A program made the position numbers and the translations under genes. From Chytridium lagenaria (lineage: Eukaryota; Chytridiomycota; Chytridiomycetes; Chytridiales; Chytridiaceae), in assembly GCA_025449115.1 (NCBI GenBank), contig JAHLKC010000138.1, positions 1 through 64,000 on the forward strand: a stretch of 64,000 nucleotides of DNA, in the 5' to 3' direction. Below are positions 22,301 to 34,767 of this stretch, one piece after another; within the stretch, counting starts at the first letter, position 1, and each line of letters starts with the position of its first letter. The notes under the pieces were generated by a model. That model was not told where the DNA came from and searched no databases. It saw only the letters and a program-made list of their open reading frames with translations.

Positions 22301-22887
22301 CACTCGGTGCTATCAAGTTCCATTCAGGGTCATCCAGCCAGTCAGTCATCCATTGGCGTCGGTGTTGGTTATTGCAAATTTGGTGGTCGTTTGTGTGGTG
22401 TCCCATTCGGGTATTGAAGTCTCCAATGATGATGCATGGTGCATTGGGGTGTTGGGCGGTGATTGTATCGCGGAAGAGGGTGAAGGAGGCCAGGAGGATG
22501 GGGATTTGTTGAGGTGAGTGAGTTAGTGGGGGTAGGTAGGCTGTGATGAGGATGAGGGTTCCGACTTTGATGGCGGTCCATTGGCCGCCATCTGGTGCGG
22601 ATAGGACTTGGGATGCGAGTGGGTGGGATGAGGAGTTAATCGTGAGGACACCTTTCTGGGCGAGTCGGCCACGGTGGAAGTCGGCAGGTGGAGTATGTGT
22701 GGAGTTGGCGATGACATTGGAGAGTGGGGGTGTTTGTGTAGGTAGAAGCCAGGTTTCTACAAGTGTTAGTATATCAATATTTTTTTTGTTTGCAGGTGTC
22801 GGAGAGGTCATCAGCGCGCCCAGAGAGGCCCCTGATGTTCTGAAATCCGAGGGTAAGGGTGTTTTCGTTTGGGTTGTGATTAAACAT
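19325..22887 (-). pseudogene. LINE ORF2: APE endonuclease and reverse transcriptase (three frame breaks)
   Basis: Probable start ATG 22887-22885, giving MFNHNPNENTLTLGFQNIRG. An 8-A run near 22777-22784 breaks the frame, and NIDILTLVETWL continues. APE motifs: VETWL, IIIGDFNTRMG, and C-terminal HGSDHCFLTLSI. Reverse transcriptase motifs: HRPISLMSMLRKAFE, GFRAGRSSLEQV, YLDIKSAYDTVDR, and the active site FADDIVLFH near 20680-20655. The main frame runs 22811-20172 (879 codons) and then changes near 20225 and again near 19750. The last frame carries CHQICTKC...HAIQC, a zinc-knuckle-like end, and stops at 19325. Translation of ORF2 may depend on reinitiation, because its ATG overlaps the ORF1 stop by eight bases. 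Confidence 0.85.
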
Positions 22888-24527
22888 TCGTTTCCATGTT
22901 GTTTTGCGATGAAAGGTTTGGGGGAGTGGGTTGTTGTTGGTGTCGTGGGAGGAAGGAGTTCAGGTTAAAGTTTCTTTGTGGGTACGTGTTAGCGGTGAGG
23001 CCAGCAGTCTCCAGGGCGGCGGTTTGGATGGCGGTGGGAAAATCTTGAAGTACTCCCGCACGTTTGGTAGGGCCAGAGCGTTTAAGGAGGACTGCTAGGC
23101 GGCGGATACAGAATTCTCGAGCGTCAACTTGGAGTGCGGTGATGGTGGCTTCGTTGGCGTCTTGGGTCAGATGTGTAGGGAGTGTGAGGGGGTCAAAGTT
23201 TGGAAGGAGGAGTGTGTGTTTGGTGAGTTGGTCTTCTATGTATTTGCGTTTGTTATCATCGACTAGTAGGTGCACCACGGAGTTGCCAATGAAGCTCATG
23301 TCGATTATTCCAGAGGTAATGTCGAATTTTTTGAGGGCTGATCTAACAAGCTGTGTTCGAACGGGGCGGAGATGCTTGGGGATGTTTGCTTCCATGTAGA
23401 CATTCGATAGGCGCTCAGCCAGTTGTGGGTTGTGGCGGGGTGGGGTAATGATGTGTTTGCTGGCGAGGATACGAGCGGCAGTGGTATTGTTTGCGGTTGC
23501 CTGGTAGATGCTGCGGAGGGCGTCGGCGTAGGAGAGGTCTGCTGGGTTTTTCTCGTCTTGCGGGTTGCTCTGAAATACCTGTGTCTTAGAGTTAGTAGTT
23601 TGGGTCTCCGGGTTCGCGTTTGCGGCTTCCTTTCCTTTGATGGAGGGTTTGATTGTGGTGAGTGTTTCTTTGAGCACATTCTGAATGAGGGTAGTAATGG
23701 ATTCCTTCCAGGAATCAGGGAGGTTGCGATTGTCCAGTGCAGTGTGGTCGTTGTTGACCTTGTCGATGGTGAGTCGCTCCTTGATCTGCTCCAGTTCCGT
23801 CTTTTGTTCGTCGTATTTTGGACTAAGGCTTCGTTCATTTTCTGTAGTTCATTTACCTGATGGGTGAGTGCTAGGATGGTCTGGTTGAGAGTGGCAAGAG
23901 TTGTGTCCATGGTTTCTTCGTCTCTAGGGGTAGGTGTGGGTTGGATGGAGGGGTTGGTGTGTTGTGGATTCGGTGATGATGGGGATAGTGATGTTGATGG
24001 TTGGAGATGTTTGTCTGTTGGTGTTCTAAAGAATGGATGGATGGGTTTGGAGGATGAGGAGGTAGGTAGTCGTTGTTGTGGTTGGGGAGTAGTGAAGGGA
24101 TTGGTGGTTGATGTTGGTTGGGTGAGTCTGGGTGGGGTGATAGCGCTGGTAATCCGATCGGATGGGTTGAGGGTGGGAGATTAGTGTGTGCGTCGGCGAT
24201 GGTCTTGATGAACTCGGCGACGTTTGGTAGGGAGGAGTTGTGGTCAAGGACGATCTGGAGGCAGGTCTTTTCTGAACAGTTGGAGCAAAGGAGGACGTGG
24301 TATTGTACCCCACGGACGTTGTGGATGCCAGCTCTACCTCGGGAGGACCAGATGGGGGGAACTTTATCACACTTAGGGCAGTGGATCGATTTCTTGTCGA
24401 GTTTTTTCCAGAGGGTAAGGCGTAGGTTATAGAAGTCAAGGACAGGTTTTGATGTCAGCTGTCTCGTTTTGCGAGGTGCAGGAGGGGATGGATCAGGGTG
24501 TGCTCTCTTCCTTGTGTCCGAACTCAC
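22880..24527 (-). pseudogene. LINE ORF1 protein (frame-disrupted)
   Basis: RNA-binding or chaperone-like partner of ORF2. The first segment (24527-23871) has a cysteine-rich unit IHCPKCDKVPPIW with a downstream CSNCSEKTC, then a long His/Pro-rich stretch. The frame changes near 23900 to a segment with a heptad-like helix (LNQTILALTHQVNELQKMNE), and again near 23690. The last part (23677-22880) reads LSYADALRSIYQATANNT and LVRSALKKFDITSGIID, a basic folded domain. The stop TAA at 22882-22880 overlaps the start of ORF2. Confidence 0.7.
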
Positions 24528-26419
24528 TTTGGCTGGTTTTTTTGTGGAAGAGATTTTTTTCCCTATTATAGATATTATTCACGAGATAGATGGGGGGAGC
24601 AGGAATCTATTTTGTTGGAAATAGAGTATCTGTGGAGCTAACGATTGTTTTTGGCAAAATACGTCGGGTATGGACAAGTGACTGCTAAAATCTCGTTCCT
24701 TTTTGGAGGACAACATTACATCGTCTAAAGAGAGAGATATTCAGCCATGAAAATGGATGTTCCAAACATGTCCATCGCAGATTGTAGCGGATATAACTAA
24801 CAAAGAAACAGTGTCGCGTCCCAGTCGCGTCTGAGACGTCGCGTCTGAGTCGCGTCTTGCTATATTTGGCGGAACCAAGCAAAATTGTTGTCCCACCATA
24901 AACCTAAACCTTTGCGAGACAGGGTGGACGCCCTTCCCTCAATTTAGCCAAAACGAGAATTATTGGAAAGCTGGTTGTTATTTGTTTTGTAATGGGAGGA
25001 ACTGAGCGGTTGATGTGCGTGAACGATCGGAGGAAGACGTTATCTGTCTAGTGAAGGAAGCCATTTTGCTATACCCGAGTATCGCTCATCCCAACTTTGC
25101 TTTGTCATTTAAAAACTTTATACTGCAGTTTAGGTCAACGGATTAAATGAATCCTGGTCGAGGGCCGCATGATATAAGAAACAATGGTTCATGAAACTGG
25201 ACTGGACTGGTAGATCTAAAAATTTATCTCGCCTTCCTTTGCGTCTCTCGCCAATGTCGAGTGCCTTGAGAGTTCTTACATAAGAGATCGGAGAGTGTCT
25301 AAGGGAGAATAAGATTAAGGACTTGAAGGCACTAGAGACTTTTGGGCTTTCCGATGAAGGTTTCATCAAAGGATATAGGAAAGGCTATCTAATCATTGAT
25401 GCATGTCATATCCTTCAACGCATCGTAATAGACATCCTCTCAAGGAACCCCGTCAAGGTTATCGCCTACAACGAAGCCGTCTCACTGTCTGGCCGACTCT
25501 GCCTTCACATTTATAATAATAATTCTCCGATTATACATATTTTATATATTATTGCACCCATGGAACGCAAAGCTGGGTCAATTTCAAGAAAGAAGGCGCG
25601 CCCATTAATTACATGATGATAACTAATATTGTACGGCTTAGCTTTCTAAGAAAAAAGACCTTTTGTGGTGGGGCCGCGTGGTTTGATATTTTGACATTTT
25701 CCATAATTGAAATATTTTTTGATAATAGTAGACACATGGTCACACAATGTATTTTGATATTTGATTATTGATTATTTTATTAATAAAACAGTATTAATAA
25801 TGAGTGAAAGGCAGTGGTGACATTTTACGAAATATTCTGCATGAACAAATATCTCATCAATTGATTATAAAAAAACCCAATAATATTCTCATTCATAACA
25901 ACAGTAGTGAAGCAGCATTCATGATAATGGATAATGAATAATAAACTAATAATTGTAATAATATTTGGGCGCATGCATTGACAATTTGACATTCCCAATA
26001 AAGACATTTTTTCTTCTTTTCTCTTGTTATTAGGCGCATGCCTCAAATATTCCATCCACTGGCACTGACTGCATATGTCATCAAGCACCCGGCCTGTTGT
26101 GCTACCAAAGTATAACCAGAAAATAAAACACAAGAAAAGGGCTCTCGATGAACTAAAAGTAATAAAATAAATAATTACTGACATTTTTTTATTGTTTTTT
26201 TTTTGTTTTTTGTTTTCTGGAAAGAATCACATAAAAAATAATATTAAAATAAAATAAAATAATAAAAAAAAGCTTCATCATCCATCCCCCATCCGATAAC
26301 TAATAACGGGAAGCTACAAAAAGGATCCATTCCCACTCCCAAACATCCCGTTTTCCTCATCTTCAAAAACCTCTAAAGATCCCCCCTTTTTCTCCTACCC
26401 CTCAGCATCACCTTTCGTC
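24528..26419. other. Intergenic; no gene identified
   Basis: 24810-24860 holds a short direct repeat of GTCGCGTCTGAG-like words. Small frames at 25130-25369 (minus) and 25323-25616 (plus) have no recognisable domain. 25680-26280 is AT-rich with homopolymers. 26290-26419 has CT-rich promoter-like sequence just upstream of the next gene. Confidence 0.5.
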
Positions 26420-27592
26420 ATGGCCAACAACTTGATGCTCACAGCCGCTGACAAGAGGGCCATCAGCCCTGTTAGCACTCCTTTGGCTTCCGTCTCTGTT
26501 GCCATGTAAGTAAGAAATGCAATCGACACTTGAGGTGCATTCAGTTCATTCAAAAGTCATTCATTCGTTGTTTCTTTTTCTCATGGTTTTCTTTTACTCT
26601 ATCCCAATTTCATGTCATTACATGCTTCATTACTTTGCTGCAATATAAGAAACAACTTATTCTCACACCATGTCTTTACATGGCACACTTGACACCCTTT
26701 TCCACTCACACATTTATGCAAACCTTTGATACTTACCGCATTCATCCATCTCCCTTACAGCTCGTTGACTTCCCTCGCCACCACCTTTGCCTCCATGCTC
26801 CTCAACTGGAACAGTGTCTACATCAATCTTAACGACACTTCCGTCGGCGATGTCAAATTCACTGTCTTTGAGGGAACCCAATGCCTTCTCGGACCTAAAG
26901 GAAAGGTTTGCGAGCCACTATACCTCGACTGCGCAGGGGCCAACAAGGACATCTGCCAAAAATTCACCAACATTAAGGGCCTTACCTTGACCAGTAAGTT
27001 TCAATAGAATCTCTTTGTCTTTCTCGTTTTTCGTTCTTGTTCAATTGCTTCGTCCTTGTTTCGTTCTCTTTCAAACAATTCATATCCCTAAAACATCATG
27101 CAATTACTTTTTAAAATAGGCTCCGTCGCTGCCGTTATTGGCTCCTTCTCCATCGGATACATTGTCTACAAAATCTACCAGTACAAGTATTACCTCGCCA
27201 AGGGCACCCCGGCCAAGGAGCCCAAGCCCGAAGACCTCATCACCTACATCCCCATGACCACCTACGACCAACGCTCCTTCATCAAGATGAACCTTTTCTG
27301 CACCCTCTGTCTCTTCACTTTCATGATTGCCGCCTACTTTGTCGGCATGGACATCAAGAAGGACTTGAGCGATCTCAGCTCCATCCTTGGATCCTTGACC
27401 GAGCCCGGTGCCCCCAAATTCAACGTGACAGTTGAAAGCGGTGTTGGCATGCCTGTGGCGTTGGTGAGTGCCATCTTGAGTGCCGTTGCTGGGTTGATTT
27501 GCGCTTTTGTGTTCAGGGCGAACCTTAAGGCTGGTGAGAGTGAGGATGTCCCTGACAACGTTGAACTTGAGGCTGTCAAGACTTCGGCTTAA
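26420..27592 (+). CDS. Four-helix membrane protein, SUR7/claudin-like topology
   Basis: Probable plasma-membrane protein. Three exons, 26420-26505, 26761-26993 and 27120-27592, give 263 residues without breaks; both introns have GTAAGT donors. Hydrophobic helices lie at about residues 20-45, 107-125, 160-182 and 215-238. The first extracellular-type loop has four cysteines (CLLGPKGKVCEPLYLDC and ICQKF), a pattern shared by claudin/SUR7/PalI-type proteins. The C-terminal tail is acidic (ESEDVPDNVELE). Codon use is strongly C-ending, as in well-expressed fungal genes. I infer the family from topology only; a MARVEL-type protein is an alternative. Confidence 0.7.
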
Positions 27593-28118
27593 ATTGTTGT
27601 TGGTTGATGTTTTCGCTGCTCCCCCTTCCTCCTTCACCTACTTTAACTACGTACTTCCCTATTATTCCTTATTATATGCTATTCCTGCAGTATGTTTCTG
27701 CAGTGGCAGTTATTAGATCTCTTCTTAATAAACCCAAGTTACCTCAGAATATCATTTTATTTTTCCTACTACTCTTTTGTTGCATTCCGTCTGTCTAGAA
27801 CAAAAAGTTGTTACCATGCAACTTTGATGTCTCTCACCCTTTAACCAAAAAAAAAGGACAACTGAGGGAATGGATCATCCCATGATTCTTCCAAGACGTT
27901 CTGCGCATAGTGAAACGCACCATCTTCAGCCGTACCAAGTTGTTGGGCGATGCATAGACGATAATGGGTTCAAAAAAATGAATAAACCCAAACGGTAATC
28001 TAAAAGTCGTGGGAAACGGCAAGTGGACCAACAAAATCAAGACAAACGTCCCACCGATTTGCCCTGACCAGAAGAAAGGTGAAGAAGACGGTTAGGTTTT
28101 GAGTATCGACAGGTACGA
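27593..28118. other. Intergenic; no gene seen
   Basis: Contains the 3' untranslated region of the preceding gene with AT-rich, T-rich sequence near 27740-27800. A minus-strand frame at 27834-28040 has no recognisable domain. Confidence 0.4.
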
Positions 28119-28373
28119 TCATGAACTTTTTTTGAACGCCCTTATGAACTCCGAGGCCAATGAATCAATCTTTGAAGCCTTTTCACCCGCCTTCTCCCAG
28201 CCGTTGCGGATCTGAGCAAAGGGGGCCGAGGACCACAGGTGGAGTCCCAAAGTGCAAAAGTTGGAAAGTAATGGTGAAGAGATAGATGGGTAGGAACTTT
28301 TTGAGGAATGCCAGACGTCCAAGGGGTTTTTATCCGATGAGCTGAAAAAAGGTCCAGGTTTAACGGAAGGCAC
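28119..28373 (-). mobile_element. Possible hAT transposase C-terminal fragment
   Basis: The minus-strand frame reads NPLDVWHSSKSSYPSIS, then SSAPFAQIRNGW and LASEFIRAFKKS. The order resembles the hAT dimerisation region (a PL-x-W-x(n)-YP-x-L stretch, then SSAP-x-ER, then L-x(n)-LK). The conserved central ER-FS part is not clear, and no terminal repeats were found. This is a weak call. Confidence 0.25.
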
Positions 28374-28375
28374 AC

Positions 28376-29624
28376 GCCTTATACCTGCGATCGAATGCTT
28401 TGTAAAGCTCTCAATAGGGGTATATAAGCTGGCTAAAGTAAAGAGACCATCCGTTGAAATGCTTTGAAAACGAGCGACGAGACACCCTTTGTGATCATCG
28501 AACGACGAGAAAGAACATCCATGACCAATACCCTGTTTCAGAGACTGAACTTGTGTCGGCGAGCCATTGTTAGATAAATGGACTTCAGGTGTTAATTGTG
28601 ACAGAAGATGGTGATTGATATCCGTGTGAACTTTTACGTCTTAAGTTGAGGTACCGTCAAATGTTGGAGCCTCTCCCAAAGCGTAACCCCATCGGAGACT
28701 ACGTGGCGAATTGGTGTATGCAAGCACGGGGACGTGTGCGGTTTAGATAAAGTTTTATAGGCCGGACTGAAAAGGCATTTGGTTTGAGCACATTGAGGAT
28801 GTACATGCAGCAGTTTAGGCAGCTCGGGTTTGCTACATGCTATATTTATAATATTCTGTACATGCAGACGCCCTTAATTACCGAACACTTATGGAAAACA
28901 GTGATGTGGGAGTAAGTCCGGGAGGCAAAAGATGATATTGCGGGAGCGACTCATGAGTATAATGGCCTATCGAATATATGGTGAGGGCGGGATGCTGTAC
29001 TTTTTGTATTATAGACGCGTTGCCAATGATTTGGACAGACGTGGAGTTGTAAGTGGGACGTACTTGATTTCACGTCACAGAGTAAATCTAGTTCAAGTAA
29101 TTATCTTAGCTGCAATGCAGGGTTATTGAATAAGGTCTTGTAGTAAGCCGCAATAATGACCTTCATCCGTTCCTTTTTCTAGAGTTGGCCGTATGCTTCA
29201 CCGAGACTGTCTAGAATTGCTGCTACAAGCTCATGCTGATAAAAATGCGTAATGGAAGTCTGGTAATTCGAAGAACGAGTAAGAGGTTCGTATTTTAAAA
29301 CGATTATCTTTTTTCAAGTACCGCAAGAAACATGGTTTTAAGATGCATCTAAAAAATACGTGGGAGGGGGATAATATCACGATGATAATAACTAGTCAGA
29401 CCAAAAGAAAAAAAGAAGGACCCAGCAATTTAAACTTGGGGGGAGTCAAGGAAAAAAAAAAACCATTTAGACACAAAAGCAAGAAAGGAAACAATGGGGT
29501 TCATTCAAGGGATCCACAATAAAAGCGTAAGTATAAAAAAAAACACAGCTTTTCTTCACAAGACCCAGTACTGACACAAACACACACGAGTTCCATCTTT
29601 CAAAGCTTGGGGGAATGGCTTTCT
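28376..29624. other. No gene seen
   Basis: Short frames without domains on both strands. A plus-strand frame at 28932-29129 is unassigned. 29330-29600 is A-rich with several A-runs and probably includes the 3' untranslated region of the permease gene. Confidence 0.4.
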
Positions 29625-31237
29625 TTAAACGGTTTGAGGCTTCTTTTCAGCCTCAACATCAGCAACCTGGCTGACGACGGGAGCTGCGGGCCACTTCTCG
29701 GGGTGACGGTGCTTGGACCACCAGAAACCGTAAGAAAAGTAGACAATGAGACCAATACCCATCCAAGCAAACACACGGATGACAGTCTCCTTTGTGGATC
29801 CCTTGACGAGAAGGAGGATGATCATGGCCATGGACAAGGAGGGGAAGAGGAAGGCACCAATCTTGCCACCAGGGATCTTGTAGGGACGGTGACGTTCGGG
29901 TTCACGGATACGGAGGACAATGACAGAGGCGGAGACGAGGAAGAAGGCAAAGAGGGTACCGACGGAGGAGAGTTCGGCAAGGATGTCAATGGGGAAAGCA
30001 CCGGCGAGGACGGCGGCGAAGAAACCAGAGAAGAGGGTGGTGACGAACGGGGGTACCGGTCTTAGGGCTGATGTAGGCAAAGGCGCTGGGGAAGAGACCG
30101 TCAAAGGCCATGGCACGGAAGATACGGGGTGACCGATGAGGGTGACCATAGGACAGAGGTGAGACCGCACCAGGCACCAAAGGCGAGGAGGGTACCGACC
30201 CATTGGGGACCGCCGGCATCGAAAGGCGGTGGCGACAGAGCCTTGAGTTGGATCTCTGAGTACGGGCGGAGGGAGCAGAGCATGACGCAGACGCAGATGT
30301 AGATGACGTGCAGACGGTGAGGGAGCCGATGATACCGATGGCATGTCACGCTGGGGGTTCTTGGCCTCCTGGGCGGTGTGGAGACGGCATCGAAACCAAT
30401 GTAGGCAAAGAAGACGATGATGGATCCACGGAAGGCACCGTCGAAACCGTAGGGCATGAAGGGGGAAGGTTGGCGCCGTTGGCAAACTTGATACCACCGA
30501 GGAGGAACATGACAATGACGACGAGCTTGACGACGACAAAGACACTGACGACCCATGATGATTGCTTGATGCCGAAGGAGAGGATGATGGTGAGGAGGAC
30601 AATGCCGAGGAAGGCGGGGACGTTGAAGTAGGAGCCAGTGATGGAGAAGGTCTGGGTAGACTCAGTCCAGAGCACGGGAGCGTTGGACCACAAGGGGTCG
30701 AACAGGAATTTCTGTTTACAAAGGAACAGTCAGAAACGAAATGCAACCGCGTTGAATCGAAACAAAAAAAAGAAGAAGGGTGGTTTACTACTTACACCAC
30801 CAGAAACGAGGTTAAGAGTGTACTCCATGGTAGTAGCCCATCCGACAGCGACAGCAGAGGCTCCGACAAGGTACTCGAGGCAAAGAATCCCATCCAATGA
30901 TCCACGCAACAAGCTCACCAATGGTAGCGTAAGTGTAGGTGTAAGCAGACCAGAGAGGGATCATGGCGCGAGTTCAGAGTAGCAAAGAGCAGAGAGAGCG
31001 CGCAACACCAGCAAGGACATAGGAGATGATGACACCGGGTCCAGCAATGGTGTTGGCGACGATACCAGTGAGGGTGAAGATACCGGCACCGATAATGCAA
31101 CCGATACCGAGGAGCACGAGGTCGAGACCTGAGAGTGACTTTTTGTAGGTACCGTGAGAGTGACCCGCGACATCGGGGTGCTCATCGTCGAGGGCCTCGA
31201 TGGAGCGAGGAGTGAAAAGAGTCGCCAAGGAGTTCAT
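29625..31237 (-). CDS. APC-family amino-acid permease, CAT-like (several frame breaks)
   Basis: Predicted cationic or broad amino-acid transporter of the plasma or vacuolar membrane. It starts MNSLATLFTPRSIEALDDEH; the first helix region reads GLDLVLLGIGCIIGAGIF with the GxG motif of the APC fold. Later pieces in other frames give YSELA, TYTYATIGELVAWIIG, CLEYLVGASAVAVGW, FFAYIGFDAVST and FAAVLAGAFPIDILAELSSV, in the correct family order. The C-terminus is REPERHRPYKIPGG...YFSYGFWWSKH with the stop at 29625-29627. One intron at about 30795-30712 has a GTAAGT donor. At least five indels fall in conserved positions (for example near 31005, 30970 and 30885), both losses and gains. Codon use is highly biased, so a long-dead pseudogene is unlikely; sequence error or very recent loss is more plausible. 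Confidence 0.75.
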
Positions 31238-34200
31238 GGCTTTGATTTAATGGGATGAGGTGTGTAGCTTTTTTAGTGCGCAACGTTTGTGAGCGTTGGG
31301 AGAAAAGCCTATTAGGGTAGCTTTATCGTCAGTAATGTGCATAGAATCGAAAACATTAGGAAGAAACAAAGTAAAGTAGAACTGGGATCAACGACGGGAA
31401 GACGCGTCGACGTACCTTGTAAAGACGGCTTTGTAGGTGATGTAGAGAAGAGTGTCGACGCAGGGATCACTCTTTTTGATGGGGATGGGGTGAGGAAAAT
31501 GGATAGTGAGATGATGGGGGCAGAAAAGGGGGTTGCTCGAAGGGGTTTAAATACCTTTTTGACGCGAGAGAATGAATTAAGGTTTTGAACCAAAGAAAAG
31601 AAATAAAAGTAAAAGTGAAAAGGTAAAAAGATAAAAAAGAATAAAAAAGGGATGATATCCAAAGCACCAACGGAATGGATGGTGGGAATGAGAATTGGAG
31701 GGTGGGTAATATATATATTTAAATTGTCTTTTTATATTTCTTGTGAAGTTTGTGGGGTTGAATTACCTATGATGAGGAAGGAGGAAACACCAGTTTAGGA
31801 GAGAGGAACGGAGAGAGAAGAGAGAGAGGAGAAGGAGAGAAGAAGCATCATGTGTATTGGGTGGGTATTATATATTATGGATGGATGGATGATGGGGGTG
31901 GGTTCACAGTGGGTGGGTAATTGATCATTGAGCTTTGCTCAACCAATTAATAATACCCAATGTTGGGTATAATATTCCTTTTATGGTAATATTCAATATA
32001 GAATAAAATAAAGAGCCATGTCCTGTACTACCTTCTTGAACCAAGTTTTAAAGTTTTAGTCTTTCTTTTGGTACTACCCTATAATCTATTGGTTCCCTTC
32101 TTTTTTGTGCTCCTGTTCCCCCACCTCAGCCCAGTTCCTGATAAAGTAAAATAAATAATAAAATAATCAATTTGAAAAACCACCGACGCCAAATATGTGA
32201 AAAGAAAAAAGACGTCAAAGTCACAACGTCTACAAAATACATAAATGAGTTTCATAGTGACAATATAAACCAGCCCCCCAGCAAATCTACCACTCATCGA
32301 ACATCATCGAGAGGGGCTCGTGTTCTATCTGGGCATCTCGGCATCCGCATCTCTCAGCGCTTTCTTGGTAGGCATCAACTCGAAAGGTTTCAAAGTCTGG
32401 ACGTGATCCGTGTGGTAATGGGTTTCATAAAGACCTCTTCCTTGCATGCATACGAAATTAACTGCATCAATGACAATATATTGGTCAAATCTTCTCGGAA
32501 GGGTGAGATCTTCTCTTTCGTGGCCTTTGAGCTTGTCTCCAGCGACCTGACAGGTACCCCATCTTATTTACATCCGCCTTTCCTCGCGCCCATTCTTTTC
32601 ATTCCAAAAGTGTATGTACTATGTATTTACCAACTTTTCGATTATTCTCGGTTATTACCCCCTCCAGCCTCCCTGTTGTTTTGCCAAAGCCCCCCAAAAT
32701 TGCTACCGATTGACATAAGACGCGCCCTTTTTTATTATATAAAATGGGTGCTAAGCCCCTCACTGTTTCTTCGCGCATAACGCGTCATTTGCTTAAACTA
32801 ACGTGTTAACAAAATAAGTATCGCCAATAAAAGCCATCTATTGTGGGGAAAGGGCAAACAAATTTACAATCCTCTTCACCTTTTAATTTTTATAAATACA
32901 TCATACCAAAAAACCACCATAAAGTATTTACCTAAAACCTCGCATATTCACAAACAGGGCGTCGTATTTATACAAAACCGCAATGTTGTTTACATCCTTT
33001 CACACGCGAGACTTGTGAAGCCCACCTTTCACACTCCAACACGCTTGGGTATTGCTCTTTGCATTCGAATAAGGAAAAAGGAAGATGGAAGCAATGTGCA
33101 AGCGATGTGCTTTGATCGGCAAACGCATGGCAACCTCAGATCAGGCATCCAACGCTTGCTTTTTCTAAAATGAAAAAACCCCTCTGACATACATTAATCA
33201 AATCACAAGTGTGAGTGGGTCGAGGTTGGGGACGGATAAGAGGTGATTGAAAGGTGGGGGTGGGCAAGGCGTTCACACCGTCTTTTCAAAACACAATGAT
33301 GTGACAGTGGGTCCCCTCTCACATCCCTCTCCCCCGTCACGATGAGCAGTGGATAACACCAAAAGTGGGTGCAGCTGATACTGATACCACCACCTGGGCC
33401 ACAAGAAGAGGTTTCTCAACTTAAAAAAAACAAAAAAACCACCAAACAATTTTTGAAACTCCATTTATGGAAATGACGCGGTGCACAAAAAACATCCAAA
33501 AAATAAACAAAAAAGGAGGGTTCTCCATTCATTGCCACACTGCCCTTCCGTCTTTGCTTTTGTCGATCGCGTTGTAATGCGGTGAGGGGCGGGGGATCAT
33601 GCGTGGTTGCTGAAGTTGGGATGGTTGCATGATATGCTTGTGGGCCGACGTCGGTCGGATGGGGAAGGGTGGGTATTAATGTAAGAGAGGGGGGAATTGG
33701 TTATCAGCTGTGGTAAAAGGGGACAACGTGATTTATGTGCTTGCTGGTGGATCTGCAAGTGCTTGTTGGTGTAGAAATGGTATTCTCTCACTACGTGTAC
33801 ATGACCTCGACAGTCAACTACCGGCATTTTAAGGCTTATAGCCATTACCTTGCCTCTCCGTATGCTTTTCTTGAGTAGGCATACAGCGTATGCCCCAATT
33901 CTTTTAAAGCATGAGTAATGCACCCAGCCGCGCTGACAGTCACTCCTTGCCAGCATCATCTTATGATTTAATCAAGTGTCCAAGAGTCATCATTAGAGTC
34001 ATCCTTGAAGGTCATCCCTTCGACATCGTTTCCCTCATCGTCGCCGATTTGTAATGGGCCATCAACGAGAAACGAGCATCCCTTTCCTCATACTCCTAAT
34101 CCCTAAACCCACAACTTCAAACCCCCTTCCCCTCCATCTTGTTCCAATCCCAAACTCTATTTCCGCTCATTCGCTTCATGAGATGAAAAACATGACAGAG

Positions 34201-34767
34201 TGGTCATTCGACTCGCACCCATACACAAAGCATGGCGATAGAAAAGGTAAATGGATGGTCAGTTGTAGGCAATGTTGTTCATGACAGAATGAATTGTGGT
34301 TAAAGTAAGAGAGATAAAAAAAAAATCAGATTTTAAAGTGCGGCCGTCGGCTTTGCGATGACCGCCACCGCCTCAGGAAATAGCTACACCAGATTTTAAA
34401 GAGATAAAGGACTCCTTCAAAATGAACACATTAATATAAGCGTTTATTAATATAAGCCTTTTAAAATTCTTTTCGCCGTGAACACACTATACGATTTATC
34501 ATGGTCCTATGGACGTTTTAACGCCCCCATATGTCTGTTCCATCATCACAAGCCAACGTTAAAACCTCCATAATGATTAAGCCGCCATCTTCCATCAATC
34601 CATTCGGTACCAAGATAACGTATTGATCACTACCTCGTTAGGACTGGTCTCATATCTAGCTTTTTAATAAGGGCATAGATTTTTTTACTAAAAACCCGCA
34701 TAACCCATACACTCCACAGGGGTCTCCCCAAGCCAAGATCGCCCTCCCATCATCGACTATTCCACTC
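31238..34767. other. Long region without an identified gene
   Basis: 31238-31340 is the probable permease promoter. 31700-32090 is AT-rich. Plus-strand frame 32172-32780 and minus-strand frame 33959-33597 are open for 120-200 codons but show no domain and no coherent composition. 34054-34284 is likewise unassigned. I saw no RNA gene. Confidence 0.4.

Larger units (their letters stand above)
19325..24527 (-). mobile_element. LINE-type non-LTR retrotransposon (L1/Tad-like)
   Basis: Two overlapping open regions on the minus strand encode an ORF1 nucleic-acid-binding protein and an APE endonuclease plus reverse transcriptase, the standard LINE layout. No LTRs are present. I could not find a clear poly-A or tandem 3' tail or target duplication, so the ends are given by coding limits only; the 5' UTR probably extends past 24560. 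No RNase H domain was seen after the RT; a CCHC-like knuckle lies at the C-terminus. Clade assignment is tentative. Confidence 0.9.

Noticed and set aside
23423..23860. Plus-strand frames across the LINE ORF1
   Set aside because: Gly/Val-rich mirror frames of Pro/Ser/Thr-rich coding DNA on the other strand.
29607..30065. Plus-strand acidic frame over the permease
   Set aside because: Antisense of the C-terminal permease coding region; acidic Gly/Glu-rich composition is an artefact of biased codons.
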